Below, in pieces: positions 48,491-57,533 of a DNA stretch of 64,000 bases. The notes under the pieces are model-generated. The model was not told the origin of the DNA and did no database searches. It saw only the letters and a program-made list of their open reading frames with translations. Numbering within the stretch: the stretch's first letter is position 1; every line of letters starts with the position of its first letter. Origin of the DNA: Mycolicibacterium cosmeticum (GTDB lineage: Bacteria > Actinomycetota > Actinomycetes > Mycobacteriales > Mycobacteriaceae); contig JACPVS010000028.1 in assembly GCA_016197365.1 (NCBI GenBank), forward strand, positions 30,421 through 94,420. The letters are read 5' to 3'. The position numbers and the translations under genes were made by a program.

Positions 48491-51247
48491 CTAGTCGACC
48501 AAGGTGGACTGCGGCAGATCCGACCAGCGCGACGGACGGAGGCCTTCGATCGCCTTCTCGGTGTATACCCGGAAGCCGAGTTCGGGCTTGTAGCCGTGGA
48601 TTTCGGGGGTGTCGAGTTCGCGCAGGAAGGTCAGGATCTCCTGGCTGAACACCTGCCCGGGCACCAGAACGGGGAATCCCGGCGGGTAGGGCGTCACGAA
48701 CGTCGCCGACACCACCTGCACGCCGGCGTCGATCTTGTCGAAGATCTCATCGGTGGACAGGTACTCGCAGTTGGCGTCGTCATAGGACAGGTAGAAGGCG
48801 CGACGCACATCGCCCTCTGGCGTCTGGTCGCCGTCCCTGAAGACCGGGTGGAAGCCGCTGAAGTTGGGCAGCGAGGCCGAGCTCGCGGTCAGCCGCCGTA
48901 CCTTCTGCTCGAATCGGGCGCGCTCGCCCAAACCCATCTCCGAGACCGACTCCTCCAGTTCGGCGGCGATCTTCACCAGCACCTCCACCAGGTACGCCAC
49001 CGAGCTGCGGGTGGTGCCGATGTTGGTCATGAACAGCACGGTGTTGCGGGAGGTCTTGTTGATCTGCACGCCGTGCCGGTCCATCAGCTGCTCACGCTTG
49101 AAGCGGTCGCCGTCGTAGCCGGTGCGCCCGATCGCCAGCGTGATACGTGACGGATCGAGGACGAACTCATCCGTATCCCACACCGCCATCATGCTTTTCA
49201 GCCCACCGCGCAGCGGCTGCGCGATGCCCGAGGGGCGGAACTGCTGCGGGATCAGATCCGAGGTGCGCAGGCAGGACATGTACTTCGACAGCAGCGGATG
49301 GTTGTCGATCGCGTCGCGCAGCTGCATGGCGTTCTCGATCTGGCGCTGCACCAGCTCGACACCCTCCAGGGCCACCTGGCGCCGACCCAGATCCAGCGAG
49401 GCCAGGATCTGGTAGTTGGGTGAGGTCGAGGTGTGCGCCATGTAGGCCTCGTGGAAGGCCTCGGACACCTTCTGCTCGAAGTCCTGGTCGAACACGTGGA
49501 TCATCGAGCCCTGCCGCAGCGAGGTCAGCGTCTTGTGCGTGGACTGGGTGGCGTACACCCGGACTCGCGCCTCGGCCGGGTCGGGCCGCAGCCGCCGGTT
49601 CAGCAATTCCTCGTCCGACAGCGGGCTTTCGTTGGTCAGCTGCTCGGTGTAGGACGCGCGGTATTCGGGGTCGGCCAGCTTGTCGCGCAGTGCGCGGGCG
49701 GACGCCATCGCGGTGCGCTTGCGGTACACCGGGTGGAACCGGGCGAAGGCGAACCACGCCTCGTCCCAGAGGAATACCAAGTCGGGCTTGATGGCCAGGC
49801 ATTCCTCCATGACGCGTTCGGTGTCGTAGACGACGCCGTCGAAGGTGCAGTTGGTCAGGGAGATCATCTTGACCCGGTCGAGCTTGCCTGCGGCCTTGAG
49901 CGCCAACAGTTTCGACTTGATCTCGCGCAGCGGGACCGCCCCGTACATGGTGTAGTCAGGGAGCGGGTAGGCCTCCAGGTAGATGACGTTGGCGCCGGCC
50001 ATCATCATCCCGTAGTGGTGGCTCTGGTGGCAGTTGCGGTCCAGCAGCACGATGTCGCCGGGGGCGACCAGCGACTGGGTGACGATCTTGTTGGCCGTCG
50101 AGGTGCCGTTGGTGACGAAGTAGGTGTGCTTGCTGCCATACGCCTCGGCCGCCAGCTGCTGGGATTCGCGCAGCGGGCCGGTGGGTTCGAGCAGCGAGTC
50201 CAGGCCGCCGCAGGTCGCCGACGTCTCGGCCATGAACACGTCCAGGCCGTAGAAGCCGACCATGTCCTTGATCCAGTGCGAGTTGACGATCGACTTGCCC
50301 TGGCTGATCGGCAGCGCGTGGAAGACGCCGGTGGGCCGGTGGCTGTACTGCTTGAGCGCGCTGAAGAACGGGGTGCGGTAGCGCGCGGCGACGCCCTGCA
50401 GGATCGACAGGTGCAATTCCAGCACGCCCTCGCGGGCGTGGAACACCCGCCGGAAGGACTGCCCGAGCCGGCCGGCGATGTCCTCGACCTCGATCTCGGT
50501 CATCAGGAACAGGTCCAACTCGGGACGCAGCTCGTGCAGCGACTTGGCCAGTATCGCGGCCCGCTCGTCGGGAGACTTGTGGTCGTCGAGATCGTGGGAC
50601 AGCTTGTGGTCGATGAACTCCGACAGCGTGCTCAGATCGCGGGTCGACTGATGGCTGAACCGCCGGCGGATGACGACAGCCTGCAGGTTGACGTTGAGCC
50701 GCGCGGCGATCAGCGCCTCGTCACCGCTGCCGACGACGACCAGCTCGTAGACGAACTCGTCGTCGGGGCGGCGCCAGCTGCGCACCTCTTTGCGCAGCGC
50801 CCGCTCCTGGGCCTCGGTCATCTTCTCGACGACCAGCACCTCGAAGTACAGCTGCTCGCGCCTGTTGCTGGGCTGGCTCTCCAGCGTGCGCGGGTCGGCC
50901 GGGAACAGGTCCGCGGTGTCGTCGGAGCCGGCGGTGTCCACATCGCCGGTGCGGTAGGACTCCGTCGTCAGCGCACGGTTGATCCGGGCGACCGCGTGGG
51001 CGAACTTGTCGTACGCGCCCGCGTTGAACAACCGCTGGACCTTGGCGAACTGGGGTGAACCGGGGAAGGCCCAGTACGGCTCCAGCGGCGTCAACTTGGT
51101 CAGCAGGTCGTGGCAGATGCCGACGTATTCATCTTTGAGGCCACCGGTCGTGCTCGGCCGCGTCAGCCGGTCGGCCGCCTCTTCGAGACGGCACCAGGCG
51201 TCGCTGCGAAATTGCCAAACACTGTTGTACGCGCGCGAGTTGTCCAC
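48491..51247 (-). CDS. Orn/Lys/Arg-type PLP-dependent amino-acid decarboxylase (Rv2531c-like)
   Basis: The product is 918 aa, close to the long mycobacterial Rv2531c protein. An N-terminal wing region of about 260 residues precedes the PLP fold type I core, which shows THYF/NGTSTANKIV, the PLP-stacking Asp in FLWDEAWFAF and the Schiff-base Lys in ATQSTHKTLTSL. The C-terminal domain has the TPYPPGFPVLVPG motif. It should decarboxylate Lys, Orn or Arg to a polyamine or agmatine. ATG 51247. In M. tuberculosis the homologue is far from this locus, so the placement is different here. Confidence 0.88.
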   Translation of the reverse strand: MDNSRAYNSVWQFRSDAWCRLEEAADRLTRPSTTGGLKDEYVGICHDLLTKLTPLEPYWAFPGSPQFAKVQRLFNAGAYDKFAHAVARINRALTTESYRTGDVDTAGSDDTADLFPADPRTLESQPSNRREQLYFEVLVVEKMTEAQERALRKEVRSWRRPDDEFVYELVVVGSGDEALIAARLNVNLQAVVIRRRFSHQSTRDLSTLSEFIDHKLSHDLDDHKSPDERAAILAKSLHELRPELDLFLMTEIEVEDIAGRLGQSFRRVFHAREGVLELHLSILQGVAARYRTPFFSALKQYSHRPTGVFHALPISQGKSIVNSHWIKDMVGFYGLDVFMAETSATCGGLDSLLEPTGPLRESQQLAAEAYGSKHTYFVTNGTSTANKIVTQSLVAPGDIVLLDRNCHQSHHYGMMMAGANVIYLEAYPLPDYTMYGAVPLREIKSKLLALKAAGKLDRVKMISLTNCTFDGVVYDTERVMEECLAIKPDLVFLWDEAWFAFARFHPVYRKRTAMASARALRDKLADPEYRASYTEQLTNESPLSDEELLNRRLRPDPAEARVRVYATQSTHKTLTSLRQGSMIHVFDQDFEQKVSEAFHEAYMAHTSTSPNYQILASLDLGRRQVALEGVELVQRQIENAMQLRDAIDNHPLLSKYMSCLRTSDLIPQQFRPSGIAQPLRGGLKSMMAVWDTDEFVLDPSRITLAIGRTGYDGDRFKREQLMDRHGVQINKTSRNTVLFMTNIGTTRSSVAYLVEVLVKIAAELEESVSEMGLGERARFEQKVRRLTASSASLPNFSGFHPVFRDGDQTPEGDVRRAFYLSYDDANCEYLSTDEIFDKIDAGVQVVSATFVTPYPPGFPVLVPGQVFSQEILTFLRELDTPEIHGYKPELGFRVYTEKAIEGLRPSRWSDLPQSTLVD

Positions 51248-51346
51248 GGGCTAGAGCGTGTACCCGGGTTGGCCTCGAGCGAGGTAGCAGCAGACGAACG
51301 CTTCGCGGCGATTGCGTGACCGAGAACCGACCGCAGCCTGTGAGGG

Positions 51347-52045
51347 CTACGGCGTGATCTTGGTCTGCTGGTCGATGATGTCGGTGGCACTCCCGAGCGC
51401 GTCGGCTTCCGACTCATCGGCATAGGCGTTGAGCTGCAGCACATACAGACCGTCATTGGCCGGGATCACGACGGTCTTCTGCGCGATCACGCCCTGCTTA
51501 CCGTCGACGTCGTAGTTGCCGCCGAGCTGGTAGGCGTCGAAGCCACTGAGCGTCGAAGCCGCGCCCGCGTTGAGCGGTTTCCAGCCCGGCAGGTTCTCCA
51601 GTTCGCCCGGCGCGTATTCGAGGATCTTCTGCGGATCGACATTGCCGGTGAGCTTCGACAGCAGAGCCAGGATGCGCGGCGGATTGTCGGGCACCGCGCC
51701 TCCGCCGAAGACGATCGCGCCGTAGGGCGCCTCCGGCAGACTGTCGGTCGCCTCCCAGCCGTCGGGGACAGGCAGATCGATCGTCGGGCCCGGTTCCCCG
51801 CGCTTGATCGACGTCTCGGTGACGCCGTTCTCCTTGAGGTAGTCCGCGATCGTCTCGTGCGCACCTCCGGTCTCGGGGGCCGCCTTGGTCGACGACGCGG
51901 CCGAGCTCGAAGACGAGGACGAGCTCTTCGACGACGAGCTGCTGTTGGCTTCGGATTTGGAATCAGAACCGCAACCGACGGCGCCGAACAGGCTCAGCGC
52001 GGCGACCGCTGCCACCGCGGCAGCACGAATCGTGGAGTGTGTCAT
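51347..52045 (-). CDS. LpqN-family lipoprotein with Ser-rich linker
   Basis: From ATG 52045 the product is 232 aa: signal peptide with LFGAVGC (Cys at about 25), a Ser-rich linker of about 30 residues (two long Ser runs), then an LpqN/LpqT-type domain (IADYLKENGVTETSIKRGEPG). LpqN-like proteins are envelope proteins linked to lipid export and host factors. It is a relative of LpqT at 17299-17973. No operon partner is visible. Confidence 0.85.
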   Translation of the reverse strand: MTHSTIRAAAVAAVAALSLFGAVGCGSDSKSEANSSSSSKSSSSSSSSAASSTKAAPETGGAHETIADYLKENGVTETSIKRGEPGPTIDLPVPDGWEATDSLPEAPYGAIVFGGGAVPDNPPRILALLSKLTGNVDPQKILEYAPGELENLPGWKPLNAGAASTLSGFDAYQLGGNYDVDGKQGVIAQKTVVIPANDGLYVLQLNAYADESEADALGSATDIIDQQTKITP

Positions 52046-52088
52046 GAGGGCACCGTAAGCCGTCGCGGTTGGAAATCGATTGGAATCG

Positions 52089-52604
52089 TCACGGATCATC
52101 GCCGTCCTCTTGTGTGTCGGGTGGGTTGAGGAGTTCTTCGGGGTGGAAGTGGTGGTTGACGGTGTCTTGGCCGGTGTTGAGTAGTGGTGGTGGGATCCAT
52201 TCGGCGCGGCCGTCGGGGCGGATGCGGTTGGTCCAGCCGGTGTCGTAGGCGGTGAGATTGTCGGGGCCGCAGCCCAGGATGATGGTGTCGGCGTTGGTGT
52301 GTCCGCCGGCGGCCCAGTCGTGGACGTGGTTGGCCTGGCAGTGGTCGGCGGTGCGGAAGCAGCCGGGTTTGGTGCAGCCGCGGTCGCGGGCGTAGGCGAC
52401 GAGTCGTTGGGCCTTGGAGGCCAGTCTCTTTGTTCTGCCGAGGTATAGCGGTTCGGCGGTGTGGTGTCGGTAGAGCAGGAAGTAGTGGTGGGCGTGCGCG
52501 GCCAGGCGCATCATGTCGGGGATCGAGAGCTTCACGCAGACGGCACGGTACTGGGCGAGGGCAGTGGTGACTGCCTCTCGATCCGACACCGTGTTCGCAA
52601 ACAT
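52089..52604 (-). pseudogene. DUF222/HNH endonuclease (13E12 family) with internal deletion
   Basis: The reading is 171 aa. Residues about 27-171 match the C-terminal third of 13E12-family DUF222/HNH proteins (IPDMMRLAAHAHHY, EPLYLGRTKRLAS, YARDRGCTKPGCFR, CQANHVHDWAAGGHTN, EWIPPPLLNTGQD), including the HNH His/Cys residues. The first 26 residues look like a normal start (MFANTVSDREAV), so about 250 residues of DUF222 between them appear to be missing. Full-length members are about 400-480 aa. The frame is intact, so a short protein could still be made; I treat it as a remnant of a mobile multicopy family. Confidence 0.7.
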
Positions 52605-52733
52605 GTTCGAAGGATATCGGGTTTCGGTGACGGCGGCAGCAGTTGTCCACAGGCTTCCAACTTATCCACAGATGAACCGGCGCAATGGTTTTGATCGCCG
52701 AAAATGAGTAGAATGCGCGTGCGAGAATGAGGC

Positions 52734-53564
52734 GTGACCGAGGACTGGCGGGCGACGAACCTGGCGAACTGGGAATCCCGGGTGCCCCTGCACACCGGCC
52801 CTGACGGCTACGACCTGGCCGCATTCGATGACCCCGCGCATCTGTCCGAGGTGGTGCGCTACGACCTTCCGCGGCTGGGCCGGCTCGACGGGCTGGATGT
52901 CGTCCACCTGCAATGCCATATCGGCACCGACACCGTCTCGCTGGCCCGGCTGGGCGCGAAATCGGTGACCGGGATCGATTTCTCGCCATCGGCGCTCGAG
53001 GTGGCCCGTCGGCTCGCACGCGGCGCGGTGACGTTCGTCGAATCCGATGTGTATGACGCGACAGGCGAATTCGACCTGGTGTACACCGGTATCGGCGCCA
53101 TCTGCTGGATGCCCGACATCCGCCGCTGGGCGGACACCGTGGCCCGCCTCCTGCGCCCCGGCGGCCGGCTCTTCCTGCGTGACGGGCACCCGATGCTCTC
53201 GGCCATCTGCGATCCCCGCCCCGACGGTCTCCTCGTCGTCGAATTTCCGTACTTCGAAACCGACGGCCTGACGTTCGTGCAGACCGAGAGCTACGCCGGA
53301 TCCGGTGAGATCGCTGCCCCGGCGTCGGTCAGCTTCAATCACGGACTCGGCGAGATCTTCACCGCGCTCACTTCCGCGGGGCTGACCGTCACGGCATTGG
53401 AGGAACACCGCGAGGTGCCGTGGAATCAGTTGGGCGAGGCCATGATGCCGAGCCCGGAGTTCGCCGGTGAGTTCGTGCTCAAGGAGGGGCGAGACCGGGT
53501 GCCGCTCACCTTCACCCTCCAGGCCGTCAAACCTGGAACCGATACCCCATCCCCGCCTCGGTGA
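52734..53564 (+). CDS. SAM-dependent methyltransferase
   Basis: The product is 276 aa from GTG 52734. The class I methyltransferase core shows VVHLQCHIGTDTVSLARLGA (motif I, with Gly-poor loop), VTGIDFSPSALEVAR, FDLVYTGIGAICWM and LLRPGGRLFLRD. The substrate is unknown. A -10-like TAGAAT lies at 52709-52714. Its last 38 bp overlap the convergent kdpE gene. Confidence 0.85.
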   Translation: MTEDWRATNLANWESRVPLHTGPDGYDLAAFDDPAHLSEVVRYDLPRLGRLDGLDVVHLQCHIGTDTVSLARLGAKSVTGIDFSPSALEVARRLARGAVTFVESDVYDATGEFDLVYTGIGAICWMPDIRRWADTVARLLRPGGRLFLRDGHPMLSAICDPRPDGLLVVEFPYFETDGLTFVQTESYAGSGEIAAPASVSFNHGLGEIFTALTSAGLTVTALEEHREVPWNQLGEAMMPSPEFAGEFVLKEGRDRVPLTFTLQAVKPGTDTPSPPR

Positions 53565-54204
53565 GCAGATGTCTGGGCTGTGACGGGTTGGCCTCCAGCT
53601 TGCGACGCAGCTGGGCCAGATACACCCGCAGGTAATGGGTTTCCTTGGCGTACGCCGGTCCCCACACCTCCTTGAGCAATTCCTCGCGGCCCACCAACTT
53701 GCCGCGGTTGCGCACCAGCATCTCCAGCATGCCCCACTCGGTCGGCGTCAAATGCACCTCGGTGCCGTCCTTGATGACCTTCTTCGCCGCCAGATCCACT
53801 GTGAAGGAGTCGGTTTCGATCACCGGTTCATCGACCTCGACCTTGGCGGCGCGACGCACGGCTGCCCGCAGCCGGGCAAGGAACTCGTCCATCCCGAACG
53901 GCTTGGTCACGTAGTCGTCGGCGCCGGCATCCAACGCCTCCACCTTGTCCGAGGAGTCGGTACGCGCCGACAGCACGATCACCGGGGCGGTCAGCCAGCC
54001 GCGCAAACCTTCCAGCACTTCGATACCGGACATGTCGGGCAGGCCGAGATCCAGGATCACCACTTCGGGGCGATGGTCGGCGGCCACCCGCAGCGCCTCG
54101 GCCCCGGTTGCGGCAGTGAACACTTCGTATCCGCGCACCGACAGGTTGATCCGCAGCGCCCGCAGAATTTGCTTCTCGTCGTCGATCACCAGTACCCGGG
54201 TCAT
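53527..54204 (-). CDS. kdpE: KdpE response regulator
   Basis: The product is 225 aa: receiver domain with VLVIDDEKQILRAL, phosphoacceptor Asp in VVILDLGLPDMSG and switch Lys in YVTKPFGMDE, then an OmpR-type winged helix (LTPTEWGMLEMLVRN, HYLRVYLAQLRRKLE). It receives phosphate from KdpD and activates the kdp operon at low K+. ATG 54204 overlaps the kdpD stop by 4 bp. Confidence 0.96.
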   Translation of the reverse strand: MTRVLVIDDEKQILRALRINLSVRGYEVFTAATGAEALRVAADHRPEVVILDLGLPDMSGIEVLEGLRGWLTAPVIVLSARTDSSDKVEALDAGADDYVTKPFGMDEFLARLRAAVRRAAKVEVDEPVIETDSFTVDLAAKKVIKDGTEVHLTPTEWGMLEMLVRNRGKLVGREELLKEVWGPAYAKETHYLRVYLAQLRRKLEANPSQPRHLLTEAGMGYRFQV

Positions 54205-56693
54205 GATTCGGCTGCCGCCAGTTCCACCACGACCGTCAGCCCACCACCGGGCGTGTCGGTCGCGGTGACATTGCCACCCATCGCCTCGACGAAACCGCGA
54301 GCCACCGAAAGGCCGAGTCCCACGCCGGTGGAATTGTCCCGATCGCCGAGTCGCTGGAACGGTGCGAACAGCCGCTCCTCGGCTCCGCGAGGAAGGCCCG
54401 GGCCCTCGTCGATCACGTTGATGAGTACCCGCCGTCCGACGCGTCCTGCGTTCACCCGCACCACGCTGTCGGGCGCGTAGCGCACCGCATTGTCGATCAG
54501 GTTCGCCAGCACGCGTTCCAGCAGGCCGGGATCGGCCAGCACCGCAGTGTCGCCGACATCGATGGTCACCCTGTCGAATCCTGAACGCATCCAAGGGGTG
54601 CCGAGGATCGCCCGGTGGGTCACCTCGTCGAGGTACACCTGCCTGAGTTCGGGATGCACCACCCCGGCGGCCAGCCGGGAAGAGTCCAGCAGGTTGCCGA
54701 CCAACGAAGTCAGCTGGTCCACCGATTCCTCGACCGTGGCGAGCAGTTCAGCAGTGTCTTCGGGGGAGAAGCCGACATCCTCCGCGCGCAGGCTTGAGAC
54801 GGCCGCCTTTGCCGCAGCCAGCGGGGTCCGTAGGTCGTGGCTGACCGCGGAGAGCAGTGAGCGACGCAGCTCGTCGGCGCGGGCGATCGCCTCGGCTCGG
54901 CTGGCTTCTGCGGTGAGCTCCCGCTGGCGGATCAGGCCGGCGGCCTGCGTGGCGACCGCGGTGAGAACCCGCCTGTCCCGGGCGGGCAGCTTTCGCCCGC
55001 GCATCAGCATCCAGAATTCATCGTCCCCGACTTCGATTGCGGTGTCGGCGGTTTCGACGGTAACACAGGGATCGTCACCCACACATCCCACGATCGCCTC
55101 GCCACGTAGCATGCTGACCGAGCGCTGGGTGTAGGTCTCACGTACGCGTTCGAGCAGCGTGTCGAGATCCGCTCCGCGCAGCACCGAACCGGCGAACAGA
55201 GCGAGCAGCTCTGCCTCCTGTGACGCGCGACGCGCCTCGCGAGTGCGCTTCGCCGCACCGTCGACCAGGACGGCGACCGCGACGGCCACCATGAAGAGCA
55301 CCAAAATGGTTATGGCACTGTCGGGTTGGGCGATGGTGAAGCTGTAGCGGGGCGCGACAAGGAAGTAGTTGAGCAGCATCCCGGACAGCACTGCAGACAG
55401 CGCTGCCGGGGCGACGCCGCCCAGAAGAGCCACCAAGAGTACGCCGACGAAGAACAGGGCGCTCTCGCCCGCGATGCCCAGAAACCGGTCCAGCACCAGC
55501 GCCGTGACCGCGCATATCGCCGACGGCACCACCACCGCCGCGAGCCAGGACGTCAACCGTCGTTCGCGCACCGTCAGACCGCGCCACGCGTGTGTGGTCT
55601 CCCCGTGGGTGACCATGTGTACGTCGATCTTGCCCGAATGTTGCACGGTCGCCGCGCCGATGCCTTCGTCGAACATGCGCGCCCAGCGCGATCGCCGCGA
55701 GGTGCCGAGCACCAGCTGGGTGGCGTTCATCTCGCGGGCGAAATCCAGGAGTGCGGACGGAACATCCTCGCCCACAACGGTGTGCAGGGTGGCGCCGAGA
55801 TTCGTGGCGAGTTCGCGGATCTTGCCCATCTGTGGCGCTGCCACCCCGGACAGTCCGTCGCCGCGGACCACGTGCACGACCATCAGTTCGGCGCTGGACT
55901 TGGAGGCAATCCGAAAAGCCCGTCGCACCAAGGTTTCCGACTCGGCCCCGCCTGTGACGGCGACCACGACGCGTTCCCGCGCCTCCCAGGTGTCGGTGAT
56001 TTTGTTGTCGGCCCGGTACTTCGCCAGCGCCGCGTCGACCTGATCGGCCAGCCACAGCAGCGCAAGCTCGCGAAGCGCGGTCAGGTTCCCGCGGCGGAAG
56101 TAGTTCGACAGCGCCGCGTCGACCTTCTCAGGGGCGTACACATTTCCGTGGGAAAGTCTGCGCTGCAGCGCTTCCGGGGTGATGTCCACCAATTCGATCT
56201 GGTCGGCCTGGCGGACTATCTCGTCGGGAACGGTCTCCTGCTGCTCGATTCCGGTGATCTGTGCGACGACGTCGTTGAGACTCTCCAGATGCTGCACATT
56301 GACAGTGGAGATGACGGTGATCCCGGCGTCGAGCAGGTCTTGGACATCCTGCCAGCGTTTGGGATGGCTGCTGCCCGGGGTGTTGGTGTGGGCGAGCTCG
56401 TCGACGAGCACCACCTGCGGATTTCGGGCCAGCACCGCCTCCACGTCGAGTTCGGTGAAACGCGCGCCCCGGTAGTCGATGTGGCGCGGCGGGATGACCT
56501 CGATGCCGTCGAGCAGTTCCGCGGTCTTGGCGCGGCCGTGGGTTTCCACCACGGCCGCCACCAGATCGGTGCCGCGCTCCAGCCGGCGGTGCGCTTCCCC
56601 CAGCATCGCGAACGTCTTGCCGACGCCCGGGGCGGCACCCAAGTAGATGCGGAGCTCACCCCGTTTGGCAGACGTCACCAGCCCATCATCCAC
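54201..56693 (-). CDS. kdpD: KdpD sensor histidine kinase
   Basis: From GTG 56693 the product is 830 aa: the N-terminal KdpD domain with Walker A GAAPGVGKTF and LVDELAHTN, a USP-like domain (ERVVVAVTGGAESETLV), four membrane segments at about 390-490, a GAF-like region, and the kinase core with SAVSHDLRTPLAAAK phospho-His, NLIDNAVRYAP and GVGLGLSVARG. It senses K+ or turgor limitation. The GTG overlaps the kdpC stop by 8 bp; a later GTG at 56678 is also possible. Confidence 0.96.
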   Translation of the reverse strand: MDDGLVTSAKRGELRIYLGAAPGVGKTFAMLGEAHRRLERGTDLVAAVVETHGRAKTAELLDGIEVIPPRHIDYRGARFTELDVEAVLARNPQVVLVDELAHTNTPGSSHPKRWQDVQDLLDAGITVISTVNVQHLESLNDVVAQITGIEQQETVPDEIVRQADQIELVDITPEALQRRLSHGNVYAPEKVDAALSNYFRRGNLTALRELALLWLADQVDAALAKYRADNKITDTWEARERVVVAVTGGAESETLVRRAFRIASKSSAELMVVHVVRGDGLSGVAAPQMGKIRELATNLGATLHTVVGEDVPSALLDFAREMNATQLVLGTSRRSRWARMFDEGIGAATVQHSGKIDVHMVTHGETTHAWRGLTVRERRLTSWLAAVVVPSAICAVTALVLDRFLGIAGESALFFVGVLLVALLGGVAPAALSAVLSGMLLNYFLVAPRYSFTIAQPDSAITILVLFMVAVAVAVLVDGAAKRTREARRASQEAELLALFAGSVLRGADLDTLLERVRETYTQRSVSMLRGEAIVGCVGDDPCVTVETADTAIEVGDDEFWMLMRGRKLPARDRRVLTAVATQAAGLIRQRELTAEASRAEAIARADELRRSLLSAVSHDLRTPLAAAKAAVSSLRAEDVGFSPEDTAELLATVEESVDQLTSLVGNLLDSSRLAAGVVHPELRQVYLDEVTHRAILGTPWMRSGFDRVTIDVGDTAVLADPGLLERVLANLIDNAVRYAPDSVVRVNAGRVGRRVLINVIDEGPGLPRGAEERLFAPFQRLGDRDNSTGVGLGLSVARGFVEAMGGNVTATDTPGGGLTVVVELAAAES

Positions 56694-57531
56694 CCAGCTG
56701 GTCCAGCGCAAGGTTGAGCTTGAGCACATTGACCCGCGGCTCGCCGAGGAAGCCCAGCACGCGTCCTTCGGTGTTGGCGGTCACCAGGGCGCGGACCGGC
56801 TGTTCGGCCAGGCCGCGGGCCTGGGCGACGCGTGGGATTTGCAGTTCGGCGTAGGCGGGCGAGATGTCGGGATCGAGGCCGCTGCCACTGGCGGTCACCG
56901 CGTCGGCGGGGATCTGCGGAGCGGTTGCGGCGCCGTGGATGGGCACGATCTGCCCCATGCTGTAGTTGCCGTCGGGCTGGGCGCACTGCACACGGACCCC
57001 TTCGTACACTGCGACGAACGGGGTCGCCGGGCAGACCTCATTGACGCTGATGACCTGCGTCGGCTGCGTGACGGTGCCACGGGCACCGCGGGGACCCAGC
57101 ACGGCGAGCACAGCACCGACGCCACCGCCTGTGCAGAACGGTCGTGCGCCGTCGACGTGGTCCAGGTCGGCGATGTCCGCACTGCGCGTGCACACCTGGG
57201 TGAGCAGACTCGGCTTGCCGGGTTGATCGACGATGCTCTCCGGCCCCAGGTTGCTCGCGCCGGAGGCCAGGGGGTCATATCCACCGGGTCGGCTCTGGAA
57301 GTACTGTGGCAGCGGCTTGCCATCGGCATCGGTGAAGGCCTGCCCAATCAGGATGCTGCCCAAAGCCTTTCCGTTGACTTCGGCGATGGAGCCATCGGCC
57401 TTTCCGGACAGGCCGGGCAGTTGCGCGACGGACCAGATGAACAGCGGGTAGGCGCCGCCCAGGATCACGGTGAGTACCACGAGGGCGCGCAGCGCGGCCC
57501 AATGCTGGCGGACGATGCTGGAAATTTTCAT
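56686..57531 (-). CDS. kdpC: KdpC subunit with internal insertion
   Basis: The product is 281 aa. The N-terminal membrane segment (about 13-35), SILIGQAFTDADGKPLPQYFQSRPG and GSGLDPDISPAYAELQIPRVAQARGL identify KdpC, the subunit that stabilises the KdpFABC pump. E. coli and M. tuberculosis KdpC are about 190 residues. Here about 85 extra residues (roughly 108-190), with several Cys, are inserted before the conserved SASGSGLDPD-type segment, so the extracytoplasmic part is larger. ATG 57531 is 2 nt after the kdpB stop. Confidence 0.94.
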   Translation of the reverse strand: MKISSIVRQHWAALRALVVLTVILGGAYPLFIWSVAQLPGLSGKADGSIAEVNGKALGSILIGQAFTDADGKPLPQYFQSRPGGYDPLASGASNLGPESIVDQPGKPSLLTQVCTRSADIADLDHVDGARPFCTGGGVGAVLAVLGPRGARGTVTQPTQVISVNEVCPATPFVAVYEGVRVQCAQPDGNYSMGQIVPIHGAATAPQIPADAVTASGSGLDPDISPAYAELQIPRVAQARGLAEQPVRALVTANTEGRVLGFLGEPRVNVLKLNLALDQLGG

Positions 57532-57533
57532 GT

